Virus record (IMG/VR): IMGVR_UViG_3300008450_000050
Span: 1-54,678 of that record
From: a virus
Length of the DNA: 54,678 nucleotides
Reading direction: 5' to 3' (one strand)
The notes under the pieces were generated by a model. It ran no database searches. It was not told the DNA's origin and saw only the letters and a program-made list of their open reading frames with translations. Below are positions 46,893-53,906 of this stretch, one piece after another. Both the position numbers and the translations under genes were made by a program. Position 1 is the first letter of the stretch, and each line of letters begins with the position of its first letter.

Positions 46893-47072
46893 GGGCTGCA
46901 CCTCACTCTGTGCAGCATGGATTTGGCAGGGGCGCCCGGAGATTTTCACCCTGTCTTATGCCGCATGGTGCACCACGCGAACACAGAAGCCGAACACGGC
47001 CATAGGCGACCCATAAAGCCTGATGCCGAAGCAGAGCAGGAACGCAATCTCTAGTGGCGCAAATCGCCACAC
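46893..47072 (-). ncRNA. Untranslated late leader, possible small RNA
   Basis: From the predicted start near 47072 to the terminator there is no gene with a ribosome site. A hairpin CTGCAC-8-GTGCAG lies at 46897-46916, repeating the TGCAC core of the promoter's start region. If readthrough is regulated, the default product would be a small RNA of about 200 nt. The rest of the 405-bp gap (46703-47108) holds only the terminator, the branched hairpin and the promoter. Confidence 0.4.
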
Positions 47073-47078
47073 TGCACA

Positions 47079-47107
47079 TTAGTAGCGCGGGCGGCTGAGC
47101 GGGTCAA
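47079..47107 (-). promoter_or_regulatory. Late-type promoter, copy 1
   Basis: On the minus strand TTGACC (47102-47107), 17 bp, TACTAA (47079-47084), then TGTGCAGTGTGGC. Best match to the sigma-70 consensus of the three copies. It begins right after the stop of the last replication-operon gene and reads toward terminase. Confidence 0.85.
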
Positions 47108-47108
47108 G

Positions 47109-47321
47109 CTACATCCACCATTCGCGGCCGCGATCAACGGGGATATTCACACCAGCGCGCCGCAGGGCTTTCCGATGGGCCATGATGCGGAACCTATCTA
47201 CGGCTTGCTGGAACTGCACCCATACGCGAGGGTGGACCATCATGACCTTAGGCTCTTTCGCCGCAGCGAAGGCGCTCGAAATAGCGCGGTCCAGCATCTC
47301 GGTCGTGAAGCCGCCCATCAC
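47109..47321 (-). CDS. Hypothetical protein, 70 aa, last gene of the replication operon
   Basis: Helical (EMLDRAISSAFAAAKEPKVM, then VWVQFQQAVDRFRIMAHRKA) and basic at the C-terminus. Overlaps the upstream gene by 4 bp. No family recognised. Confidence 0.65.
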   Translation of the reverse strand: MMGGFTTEMLDRAISSAFAAAKEPKVMMVHPRVWVQFQQAVDRFRIMAHRKALRRAGVNIPVDRGREWWM

Positions 47322-47896
47322 CCGATCCTCAACCTGTGCGCTATTGCGTTACAAGCTAACCGGAAGTTCCCCATCTCGTCATCAGAGCGGGGCTCCTTGT
47401 CGAGAATGCACAGACGGGTCAGCGCCTGGTTCCCGTAGGGGTGGGCGTAGTGGTCGAGGAGCGCCGACTGGATTTCCTCGTACTGCTTGATCGCGGTGGC
47501 GATGCGCTCTTCCTCCGTCAGCGGCTCATCTGTGCTTGACTGCTGCGAGGCCGGCGTCTCCTCTTCCGACCATGGGCGCTTAGGCTCGTACTGCGCCAGA
47601 TAGGTCATGGCGCTGGGGAACGTGGGAACCTTGCCCGTCACGGTCCGTGCATAGGACATGAACCGCTGCGTGAAGATGCGGGCCGCCGTGAGCTGCGTCT
47701 TGGTGATGAGGCCGCCGAGAAAGAGGCGCCCGACCACATAACCCCGCAACGGGCTGTCCCAGTCCTTGTCGTTGGCGGCGTTGTGCTTGAAGCGATTGAC
47801 CTTCGCGACAGCAAGGACCTGCTCTGGCTTCTCCCCTCTGTCAGTGTGGTGGATCTGGCCGGAGGGGTAGCGCTTGACGTTCGAGCGGCGGTTCAT
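47318..47896 (-). CDS. Hypothetical protein, 192 aa
   Basis: Residues SPLRGYVVGRLFLGGLITKT and AARIFTQRFMSYARTVTGKV, with IQSALLDHYAHPYGNQALTR near the C-terminus, suggest a mostly helical domain seen in other alphaproteobacterial phages near replication genes; its role is unknown to me. It could act as a late regulator, since it is among the last early genes before the late promoter, but nothing in the sequence proves that. Confidence 0.65.
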   Translation of the reverse strand: MNRRSNVKRYPSGQIHHTDRGEKPEQVLAVAKVNRFKHNAANDKDWDSPLRGYVVGRLFLGGLITKTQLTAARIFTQRFMSYARTVTGKVPTFPSAMTYLAQYEPKRPWSEEETPASQQSSTDEPLTEEERIATAIKQYEEIQSALLDHYAHPYGNQALTRLCILDKEPRSDDEMGNFRLACNAIAHRLRIG

Positions 47897-47900
47897 GCGT

Positions 47901-48134
47901 TCACGGCTCCTCGTGTTTCAGGGCGCGGATGGCTTCGACACCGGCCCATCCCCATTCTTCATCGACGGCTTCCTCAACCGCGCGAGCCGCCCGCTCTAGA
48001 GCCTCGTTCTCTGCGGCGATGAGGGCGTCGGCAATTGTGTTCTCCAAAATATCAAACTCGCCTATCCCCATCTTGACGGAGACGTATTGCTGCCAGTCTC
48101 GGATGACAGCTTTCGCCCTATCCTCAGCCTTCAT
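47901..48134 (-). CDS. Hypothetical helical protein, 77 aa
   Basis: Acidic helical protein (ADALIAAENEALERAARAVE) ending WAGVEAIRALKHEEP. No family recognised. Preceded by AGGAGACAGGACT, so the start at 48134 is well supported. Confidence 0.65.
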   Translation of the reverse strand: MKAEDRAKAVIRDWQQYVSVKMGIGEFDILENTIADALIAAENEALERAARAVEEAVDEEWGWAGVEAIRALKHEEP

Positions 48135-48158
48135 AGTCCTGTCTCCTGTGGGGGGATT

Positions 48159-48578
48159 TTATGTGGCATCCGCGAGTTTCCCCACGAACTCATCAGGCAG
48201 GATCACGTTGGAAGGCGCATCGCGAAACATCGGCGCGATTTGCTCTGGCTTGTAGCCGGCCAACCCACACCCGATGGGGGTAAGGCGAAACGTGAGATCA
48301 TCCCGCGCCTTGGCGCATTCTAGAAACCGATTAACGCCTAACCGGATGACGTTGAGCGGGAGAGTCTTTATGTGCCAATCCTTCGTCGGGATAGCGTAGC
48401 TGTTGCCCCGCAGCCCCTCGCCAACACCATAAACGGCACCGTGCTCCTTCACGGCCGAGAGCGCAGCGCCCTTACCGTGCCGTCCAGCCAGGTTGCTACC
48501 AAACACAAAGATGTCCCGGCCGCCGTCATGGGTAGGTTCTGGCCGGACACTAGCGGATGCCAACTCCAAATCATCCAT
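48159..48578 (-). CDS. Macro-domain-like phage protein, 139 aa
   Basis: ATG 48578 overlaps the upstream stop. IFVFGSNLAGRHGKGAALSA is the hallmark N-terminal motif of a phage branch of macro (ADP-ribose-binding-like) folds, with GLRGNSYAIPTKDWHIKTLP and LTPIGCGLAGYKPEQIAPMF completing the pattern. True macro domains bind ADP-ribose; whether this branch does is unclear. Encoded within the replication operon. Confidence 0.75.
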   Translation of the reverse strand: MDDLELASASVRPEPTHDGGRDIFVFGSNLAGRHGKGAALSAVKEHGAVYGVGEGLRGNSYAIPTKDWHIKTLPLNVIRLGVNRFLECAKARDDLTFRLTPIGCGLAGYKPEQIAPMFRDAPSNVILPDEFVGKLADAT

Positions 48579-49453
48579 CACGCCACCTTCCTCCCCGCTT
48601 CATATGCGTCGAACTGCTCTGAGGGGGGTGGGAAGCGCGTCGCGACGTAGCAGCCCAGCCCGGCTCCCATCTGCTGAGCCTTGTGCTTGCCGGGTTCTGC
48701 GGCCTGCCAAGCATGCCATTCCGGCGAATCCTTGAGGATGAAGACGGGCGGCGGGCCTTGGCTTTTCGATGTGACGCCCTTGACGTGATCCATCAGCGCC
48801 GGGACGAGGTATTTCCACGAGCGGAAGTCGTCGGCACGTCTGGCGCGGATGAACTGGATCAAGTCGTCCAAGGAAATCTGACCGGCGGTTAGGAACTGGC
48901 CGACCGGAGAGAACGGGCCAAGCGATGCCTTCCCCGACGCGCTGAGGCAAAGCCCTTCTGCCTTGACCAAATCAATCGGCTGGCCGGCCAAAGATGCTGG
49001 CTTGCCAGTATCTTTGTTATCCCCTCCATCCTCCTCTCCTCTCCTCTCCATCTGATCGGGCTTTCCCTCGTTTTGGGGGAATTCGCCTTCATCAGCTTTC
49101 CCAATTGGGGGAACGTGGACGTATGACCGCAGATCATCGGGCAGAGGGTGGATGTTGGAAGGGTATTTCGGCTTCTGGTACTTTCGGAAGTTGCGGATGG
49201 CGCCATACGATTTCCCGTCGCGCTCAAACCGCTTGCAGATATTTTGCTCAACAGCCTCGTTAAGCAGCGCAGCCACGTCGGCGCCATCTACAGGCAGCAG
49301 ACGCATCTTGAGCGTGACAGGCTTCCATTCGAACACGCCCTGGTCGTCAGCCTCGGTCCAGAGGCCAAGGACAAGCAGGCGCGCAAGAGGGCTGCACGAG
49401 ACAAAGCTTTCGTCGGTGAATAGTCCGGGATGAATTGAGCGGATGCGGGCCAT
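48578..49453 (-). CDS. Replication initiator-like (replisome organiser) protein, 291 aa
   Basis: ATG 49453 in an ATGA overlap. The N-terminus ARIRSIHPGLFTDESFVSCS, ARLLVLGLWTEADDQGVFEW and KMRLLPVDGADVAALLNEAV is the usual winged-helix start of phage replication proteins. A disordered linker precedes a C-terminal domain (DDLIQFIRARRADDFRSWKY) that may contact helicase. A 6x ggat/cctctcc-rich tract lies in the linker DNA. Recognised by family pattern, no origin identified. Confidence 0.75.
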   Translation of the reverse strand: MARIRSIHPGLFTDESFVSCSPLARLLVLGLWTEADDQGVFEWKPVTLKMRLLPVDGADVAALLNEAVEQNICKRFERDGKSYGAIRNFRKYQKPKYPSNIHPLPDDLRSYVHVPPIGKADEGEFPQNEGKPDQMERRGEEDGGDNKDTGKPASLAGQPIDLVKAEGLCLSASGKASLGPFSPVGQFLTAGQISLDDLIQFIRARRADDFRSWKYLVPALMDHVKGVTSKSQGPPPVFILKDSPEWHAWQAAEPGKHKAQQMGAGLGCYVATRFPPPSEQFDAYEAGRKVA

Positions 49454-49980
49454 CAGATTTCTCCAAACTGGACACGAAACGCCCACTCGCAAACCTTTCC
49501 CGCACAACCCCAGGGGTCGCGCCAAAGCTCCGAACCCGTGAAGCGGAGGATGTGATAGCCATTCATCTGGGCTTCCCGGTCGCGGCTGCGGTCCTTCGCT
49601 GCCTGCTCCTTTGTCCGCTCATGGAAATCGTGACCATCGCACTCCACGATGACCTTCCGCCAAGCCGGCTTGCGGTCGCCGCTGTCATTGGTCGCGCAGA
49701 TCAAGAAATCGACGCGCCAGTTTCCGATTTGCGCCTGAGGCAAGATCAGAAGGTGGAACTCATCGTCCGATCCCGACATCATCTGGTCGAGGTGAGCCAT
49801 GCTATTGGCCGTTCGCATCCCGATGATGTTAGGCGCGCCGGCCACAACAACTGCGCGCAGCGCCGTATAGAACAGGCGCTCAATCTCGGTATCGCCAAGG
49901 GCGTTAGCCCTCATGTAGCCGAGCCTCTCCCGAGCGGCGCGAACAAGCGCCTGCTCAATCTTTTCGTACGGGTCAGTCAT
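49453..49980 (-). CDS. DUF559/Vsr-like nuclease, 175 aa
   Basis: PD-(D/E)xK signatures: IGNWRVDFLICATND supplies the Asp, then WRKVIVECDGHDFHERTKEQ the ExD/H step, and AAKDRSRDREAQMNGYHILR the later basic residues with FTGSELWRDPWG. This resembles DUF559 proteins related to very-short-patch repair nucleases. The gene beside it is a C5 methyltransferase, so a repair or restriction-like pairing is plausible. Confidence 0.75.
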   Translation of the reverse strand: MTDPYEKIEQALVRAARERLGYMRANALGDTEIERLFYTALRAVVVAGAPNIIGMRTANSMAHLDQMMSGSDDEFHLLILPQAQIGNWRVDFLICATNDSGDRKPAWRKVIVECDGHDFHERTKEQAAKDRSRDREAQMNGYHILRFTGSELWRDPWGCAGKVCEWAFRVQFGEI

Positions 49981-50738
49981 GCTGCCTCCGTCTGACGGAT
50001 AGAGGAGAGGATGGCGTTGCCGATTAGCTCGGGGATCTGGGGGACTACGGCGTTTCCGAGATGCTTGAATCCAAGCTTGTCCAGCCGTCCTCGTAGCCCA
50101 TCATCCACTCGGCAAACTTCCTCAAGGATTTGTTCCCAAGGCGTTTGCCAGCCTTCATAGCCAAGATAATTGGAATGCCCGGTGACGAGCGCCGGAATTG
50201 CGAGGCGGGGGCGGTTATGTTGCCCGCGTCGTTCACTGTTGGGGTAGGCAACAATCCAGATACGATCTCGCTCGTGGGGCGCGCCAATGTCGCCAGCTGG
50301 TATGCAGTGCCATTCCGCATCATACCCGAGCGAGGCCAAGTCGCCGAGAACGTCTCCAAGCCCTCTACCAAGCAGCTCTGCGCTGTTTTCCAGCAACGCA
50401 GCTTCCGGTCCCAATTCGCCAATGATCCTGAGCGTGTCTGCCCATAGCCCGCTTCTAGGGTCCGATAATCCGAGGCCCTTACCGGCAATGCTAATGCCCT
50501 GACACGGGAAGCCAGCGGTGACGACATCAACGGAAATTCCATCTGCCGCGAGACGTTCGGCAGTGAGGGTTCGCACGTCGTCATAGCAAGGCACCTCCGG
50601 CCAATGTTTCGCCAGAACGCGGCGGGGGAATGGTTCGATTTCGCAGAAGGCAACTGTCTCAAAGCCGCCCGTGCGCTCCAGACCAAGGCTGAATCCGCCA
50701 ATGCCTGAGAACAGGTCCAAGACGCGGAGCTTGCTCAT
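49977..50738 (-). CDS. DNA (cytosine-5) methyltransferase
   Basis: 253 residues. Motif I VLDLFSGIGGFSLGLERTGG, motif IV AGFPCQGISIAG with catalytic C79, motif VI LLENSAELL (E117, N118), motif VIII IPAGDIGAPHERDRIWIVAY and motif X HLGNAVVPQIP are in the usual order. The target-recognition region is short, so the enzyme is compact for this family. It probably modifies phage DNA against host restriction or marks replicating DNA; specificity cannot be read here. Confidence 0.9.
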   Translation of the reverse strand: MSKLRVLDLFSGIGGFSLGLERTGGFETVAFCEIEPFPRRVLAKHWPEVPCYDDVRTLTAERLAADGISVDVVTAGFPCQGISIAGKGLGLSDPRSGLWADTLRIIGELGPEAALLENSAELLGRGLGDVLGDLASLGYDAEWHCIPAGDIGAPHERDRIWIVAYPNSERRGQHNRPRLAIPALVTGHSNYLGYEGWQTPWEQILEEVCRVDDGLRGRLDKLGFKHLGNAVVPQIPELIGNAILSSIRQTEAA

Positions 50739-51121
50739 GCTGCCACCCCACTCTCAGGAAGGACGGGGCGCACGGTGACGCGGCACTCGCCTTCGGGCAT
50801 GTCCAGAACACGGCGGATGGTGACGGCCTGAGCGTAGCGGTCGTCTGAGATGATCTGCCATGCGGTGAGCAGATCGATCGCCGCCTTGGCGCGGTTGTCC
50901 ACGTCGCCCCGTGTCTTGGCGGGGATCAGGACGATGATTTCAAAGTCGCGCTCGAAATGCGGAAAGCCGCCAGGAGGCTTCTGCGTGATGCCATAGGCGC
51001 CGGCAGAGATGAGCCAGCGCTTGTAGCCGACAGCCTTGACGCGACCGACGCCCGCCACGTTGCGGAACAGGGCGTTCGTTGACGGCGGGAGAGGAAGACG
51101 AAGGGTGAAGGGCTCCATCAT
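50735..51121 (-). CDS. rusA: RusA-like Holliday junction resolvase
   Basis: 128 residues. FTLRLPLPPSTNALFRN opens the fold; KTRGDVDNRAKAAIDLLTAW carries the D73/D75 metal ligands and K79, and QIISDDRYAQ the later Asp. This matches RusA (E. coli D70, D72, K76, D91). It resolves branched DNA before packaging. Start ATG 51121 overlaps the upstream stop; ATG 51118 is an alternative. Confidence 0.88.
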   Translation of the reverse strand: MMEPFTLRLPLPPSTNALFRNVAGVGRVKAVGYKRWLISAGAYGITQKPPGGFPHFERDFEIIVLIPAKTRGDVDNRAKAAIDLLTAWQIISDDRYAQAVTIRRVLDMPEGECRVTVRPVLPESGVAA

Positions 51122-51780
51122 TGCGAGTTGCCCCGGTTCTGGAGCGTCCGCAGCGCGCGCACGTTTTCGCCTTTGGCGGCGTCAATGCGGGCAACAGCAT
51201 GGATCACGGTCGAGTGGTCGCGGCGGAAAGCCCGGCCAATCTGCGGATACGTCAGGCGCGTGTCGCGAGCGCAAATCCACATGGCGTGATGACGGGCCTG
51301 GATGATGTCAGCGACGCGGCTATGGCCCATGATGTCGTCAACAGGGCAGCCGTAGTGCTCAGCAACAATCTTGATGAGCGCCTTGATCTTTTCGCGGTTG
51401 CGAATGTCAGTTGGCGCCATGTCGCCGTCGTCAATCTGGCCGACGAGCGGGATCACGATCCCCATGTCGCGGGCCTTCCGAAGAACACCGTCCCGGCTGC
51501 GCTTCATATGCCGGGCAATGTTTGTGACGGTCTGACCGTCTGCCGCCATGTCGCGCAGGCACTTCAATTCGCGCGCGTTCCACGGCTTGTTGTGGCGCCC
51601 ACGAGTGGGTGCCCACGGCTTTTCGTCGGAGGGCTCAGGCTCTGGCTCGCAGTGCGCTTTGGGCTCTACCAGCGCACGGGCAACAGGGGCAGGGGCGCCC
51701 CCGTAAAGCCTAGCGCGACGGGCGGCATAATCCGCCAGCATCTGGCCGGCGTCGGTATAATCGCGAACGGCGACGGTCAT
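51118..51780 (-). CDS. DnaA domain IV-like DNA-binding protein, 220 aa
   Basis: A central helix-turn-helix (QTVTNIARHMKRSRDGVLRK, about residues 80-100) is followed by a C-terminal DnaA domain IV: DIMGHSRVADIIQARHHAMW, TYPQIGRAFRRDHSTVIHAV with the RDHST signature at residues 187-191. In DnaA this domain binds DnaA boxes. There is no AAA+ domain here, so it could compete for host DnaA sites or mark the phage origin. It overlaps the next gene by 4 bp. Confidence 0.8.
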   Translation of the reverse strand: MTVAVRDYTDAGQMLADYAARRARLYGGAPAPVARALVEPKAHCEPEPEPSDEKPWAPTRGRHNKPWNARELKCLRDMAADGQTVTNIARHMKRSRDGVLRKARDMGIVIPLVGQIDDGDMAPTDIRNREKIKALIKIVAEHYGCPVDDIMGHSRVADIIQARHHAMWICARDTRLTYPQIGRAFRRDHSTVIHAVARIDAAKGENVRALRTLQNRGNSQ

Positions 51781-52124
51781 GCCACCACCTCGCGGCTCAT
51801 GGTGGCGTAGAGCAGCGCAGCGAGGCGGTTGCGCTCGCGGTAGCCGTCGGGGAACGTCATCCCCCTGACTCGCGCCCCACGGCGCTCGTTCTCAGCTCGG
51901 ACGGCATAAAGGATCGACGTGTGATCTTTCTTGAGGATCGCAGCAATCGCGCAAAGCGATGCGTCCGTATCCTTCGCAAGCGTCCAAGCAACGGCTTGCC
52001 GAGCAAGGCTCACGGCCTTGTTCCGTACCCGCCCCTGCAGGAAGGCCAGCGTAAAGCCCTCCCGCTCTGCCGCCGCACGGGCAATGCTCAAAGCAAACGG
52101 ATCGATGTAGTGTGAAACGGTCAT
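51777..52124 (-). CDS. Second DnaA domain IV-like protein, 115 aa
   Basis: RVRNKAVSLARQAVAWTLAK, LCAIAAILKKDHTSILYAVR with KDHTS at residues 66-70 follow the DnaA domain IV pattern but lack the first Arg of the RDHST motif. It lies directly upstream of a second such protein in the same operon. A duplicated and diverged pair is unusual. Confidence 0.7.
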   Translation of the reverse strand: MTVSHYIDPFALSIARAAAEREGFTLAFLQGRVRNKAVSLARQAVAWTLAKDTDASLCAIAAILKKDHTSILYAVRAENERRGARVRGMTFPDGYRERNRLAALLYATMSREVVA

Positions 52125-52127
52125 CGT

Positions 52128-52565
52128 TCACGCCTCCCCGTCATTAAGGAAATCCCTAGCCCGCTGAGCCAGCCGCCGAAGGCGAGCAATCTCCGGCCCA
52201 TGGAAATCCGCATCCGTGAAAGCCAGCCGGGAGGCGTGGACTTCGAGCGTGTTCGCATGATCGCTAATCTCTCTGGTGATGATGCGCTCTGCGATGCGGG
52301 CTCGGGCGGCTTCGAGCGCATGGATCTCCGAGGCCAGCACAGCGCGGGCCTCCTTGTTCCAGAGCGCACGGGCGCGGCGGGCATTGATGCCGACATAAGC
52401 CGCAACACGCGGCAGGGCCGACTTCATGGGCAGCGACGGAGCAACGAATTGAACGATGGCCCCGATATGGGACCGGGCTTGCAGTGCGATACTCATTTCA
52501 CTGGCCTCACTGTTGACGAGCGGCTTGGTTGATCGTGCCAAGCTCTGCGTTTCGATGACCGACAT
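52128..52565 (-). CDS. Hypothetical DNA-binding-like protein, 145 aa
   Basis: Start ATG 52565 has GAAAGGA upstream; the open frame before it is a shadow. Residues HIGAIVQFVAPSLPMKSALP, RVAAYVGINARRARALWNKE suggest a helix-turn-helix, then long helices (HALEAARARIAERIITREIS). Similar position to phage CII-type or replication regulators. No firm family call. Confidence 0.6.
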   Translation of the reverse strand: MSVIETQSLARSTKPLVNSEASEMSIALQARSHIGAIVQFVAPSLPMKSALPRVAAYVGINARRARALWNKEARAVLASEIHALEAARARIAERIITREISDHANTLEVHASRLAFTDADFHGPEIARLRRLAQRARDFLNDGEA

Positions 52566-53355
52566 CTCGGCTGTTCCTTTCGCGATTGTGGGGTCGCGAA
52601 AGGGGACACGAATGGGGTTCATCAGCCTGGGAGAAGCGCTCGACCGAGTTCTGGAAAAGCTTGCGGTCGAGCGCGGAGAGAAAAGGGCGGGCGGCATGAC
52701 ACCGCCCGGCAAGTGCGCGCGGGCCGAGGGGGAGGATTACCCCGCGCGATTGGGAAAGCTCGGATGTGACAAGGGCGCGCCCGCGCACGTCACTTTGCAT
52801 CAGCGGTGGGAGAGGCACCGCGACACGGGCCGTCCGAGCGGCCAAGGCAAAATCAGAAGGACGAAGCTGTGAGGGGGTCATGCAGCCCCCCAAATCAGGC
52901 CAGCAATGCTTGAGCGCTGCCTTGTGAGCCGCACGGAGGCGATTGCGATGTTTCGTAGCTTTGCTGACGACGCCCATGTGGTTCACGGCGTCCATGCTGG
53001 CTTCGATCATGTAGGGCGGGGGCTCGACCGGGACGACCATGAAGCCGTTCTGGAAAAGCACGCGGACGAGCTTGTCGGCGGTAATCTCGGCCCCGGCTTG
53101 GATCAGCAGCCAGTCGATCTTGCCCGCGACGCGACTGCCCGGCGCCTTGCCGCGTCGCTGCGACGGCTCGCGCGCCCCGTTCCAAATCTCAAACACAAGA
53201 TGGCGAATGCGATTTGGACAGGTCACGCCAGCTTCGATGCAGGCGTTGACGATCTCAAAGCCAAATTCGTAGACGCACTGCCGCACAGCCGAAGGCATCG
53301 CCTCCATGCGCTCAAACTGCTTGAGGGATCGAGACGCAACGGCCGTGACGCCCAT
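52507..53355 (-). CDS. Hypothetical protein, up to 282 aa, with doubtful C-terminal part
   Basis: Start ATG 53355 overlaps the GapR stop. Residues 1-150 look genuine (QCVYEFGFEIVNACIEAGVT, KIDWLLIQAGAEITADKLVR, IEASMDAVNHMGVVSKATKH) and resemble a phage protein found beside replication genes. The remaining 110 residues have odd composition and lie antisense to the plus-strand frame 52612-52872, so the true end may differ if there is a sequencing or evolutionary frameshift. Also overlaps the next gene by 59 bp. Confidence 0.65.
   Translation of the reverse strand: MGVTAVASRSLKQFERMEAMPSAVRQCVYEFGFEIVNACIEAGVTCPNRIRHLVFEIWNGAREPSQRRGKAPGSRVAGKIDWLLIQAGAEITADKLVRVLFQNGFMVVPVEPPPYMIEASMDAVNHMGVVSKATKHRNRLRAAHKAALKHCWPDLGGCMTPSQLRPSDFALAARTARVAVPLPPLMQSDVRGRALVTSELSQSRGVILPLGPRALAGRCHAARPFLSALDRKLFQNSVERFSQADEPHSCPLSRPHNRERNSRDVGHRNAELGTINQAARQQ
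52576..52603. promoter_or_regulatory. Inverted repeat between divergent starts
   Basis: CCTTTCGCGA (52576-52585) and TCGCGAAAGG (52594-52603) form a perfect 10-bp inverted repeat. Each arm supplies an AAAGG ribosome site, one for the leftward gene starting at 52565 and one for the rightward frame starting at 52612. It could be an operator or a hairpin in both transcripts. Confidence 0.5.
52612..52872 (+). CDS. Possible rightward gene inside the leftward replication operon, 86 aa
   Basis: ATG 52612 with AAAGGGG at good spacing. The first 28 residues (GFISLGEALDRVLEKLAVER) look like a real helix. The remainder is basic and less protein-like. It is opposite the doubtful C-terminal part of the minus-strand gene, so either this frame or that tail is wrong, or both are used. 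Confidence 0.4.
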   Translation: MGFISLGEALDRVLEKLAVERGEKRAGGMTPPGKCARAEGEDYPARLGKLGCDKGAPAHVTLHQRWERHRDTGRPSGQGKIRRTKL

Positions 53356-53615
53356 CACGCGGCCTCATGCATGTGCGCACGCGAGGGGCCGTCGAACTCA
53401 GCGAGATACAGGCTGACGAGAGCCTGCGTTTCCTGAGACTTGGCGGTGTCCTGCTTGTCGCGGTTGCGGATTTCGCGGATGGCTTGGCCGAGCGCGGTTT
53501 TGTCGTAGCCGGCCGATTTTGCCTGCGCGTAAATCTCGCGCCGGTCGGCCTTCAGCGCATCTTCCTCCTCGTGAAGGCGGATGATGCGTTCCATGATCTG
53601 GCGAAGCTCGCTCAC
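53355..53615 (-). CDS. GapR-family (DUF2312) nucleoid-associated protein
   Basis: 86 residues. ELRQIMERIIRLHEEEDALK, ADRREIYAQAKSAGYDKTAL and GQAIREIRNRDKQDTAK, then ETQALVSLYLAEFDGPSR follow the GapR/DUF2312 pattern almost throughout. Cellular GapR binds overtwisted DNA ahead of replication forks and stimulates topoisomerases. A phage copy as the second gene of the replication operon suggests help with DNA topology during phage replication or takeover of the host's nucleoid. Confidence 0.85.
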   Translation of the reverse strand: MSELRQIMERIIRLHEEEDALKADRREIYAQAKSAGYDKTALGQAIREIRNRDKQDTAKSQETQALVSLYLAEFDGPSRAHMHEAA

Positions 53616-53821
53616 GCTGCTGCGTCCTCATGCTTGGCGGGAGCGGCGGGCAGTCGGTCAAAGTCAGTCGGCCCAACCGAGCCCGCGCTCTCATGAATGA
53701 TTGCCAGCCGCCACCGATGGGGAACGCCGCGTGCTCGCCACTTGCGGCGCGCGTCGTACTTGACGCCCAGCCGCTCGGCCACGCGATCAATCTGGTCCCA
53801 AAGGGGCTGGTGATTTGTCAT
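53612..53821 (-). CDS. Cro/YdaS-like repressor, 69 aa
   Basis: ATG 53821 (TTG 53848 in the same frame is within the operator and unlikely). LWDQIDRVAERLGVKYDARR with KWRARGVPHRWRLAIIHESA is a YdaS/Cro-type helix-turn-helix. It is divergent from the XRE repressor and controlled by the overlapping promoter-operator. The predicted transcription start coincides with the ATG, so its mRNA would be leaderless. Confidence 0.75.
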   Translation of the reverse strand: MTNHQPLWDQIDRVAERLGVKYDARRKWRARGVPHRWRLAIIHESAGSVGPTDFDRLPAAPAKHEDAAA

Positions 53822-53827
53822 TCCCGG

Positions 53828-53856
53828 ATCATTGGACAAATCGTCCAATTAGTCAA
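53828..53856 (-). promoter_or_regulatory. Leftward early promoter (PR-like) with embedded operator
   Basis: On the minus strand TTGACT (53851-53856), 17 bp, AATGAT (53828-53833). Inside the spacer lies the palindrome ATTGGAC-AAATC-GTCCAAT (53831-53849). A repressor bound there would block polymerase. Start predicted at 53821, the first base of the cro-like gene. Confidence 0.75.
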
Positions 53857-53906
53857 GCCCACCGTGTCTAATGCTCGTTGACCCTGACGCGGGCATATTG
53901 CGGCAC

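Noticed and set aside
46860-47054. Plus-strand 64-codon frame over the late leader
   Set aside because: Lies across the terminator hairpin and lacks a ribosome site; the leftward leader explains the sequence.
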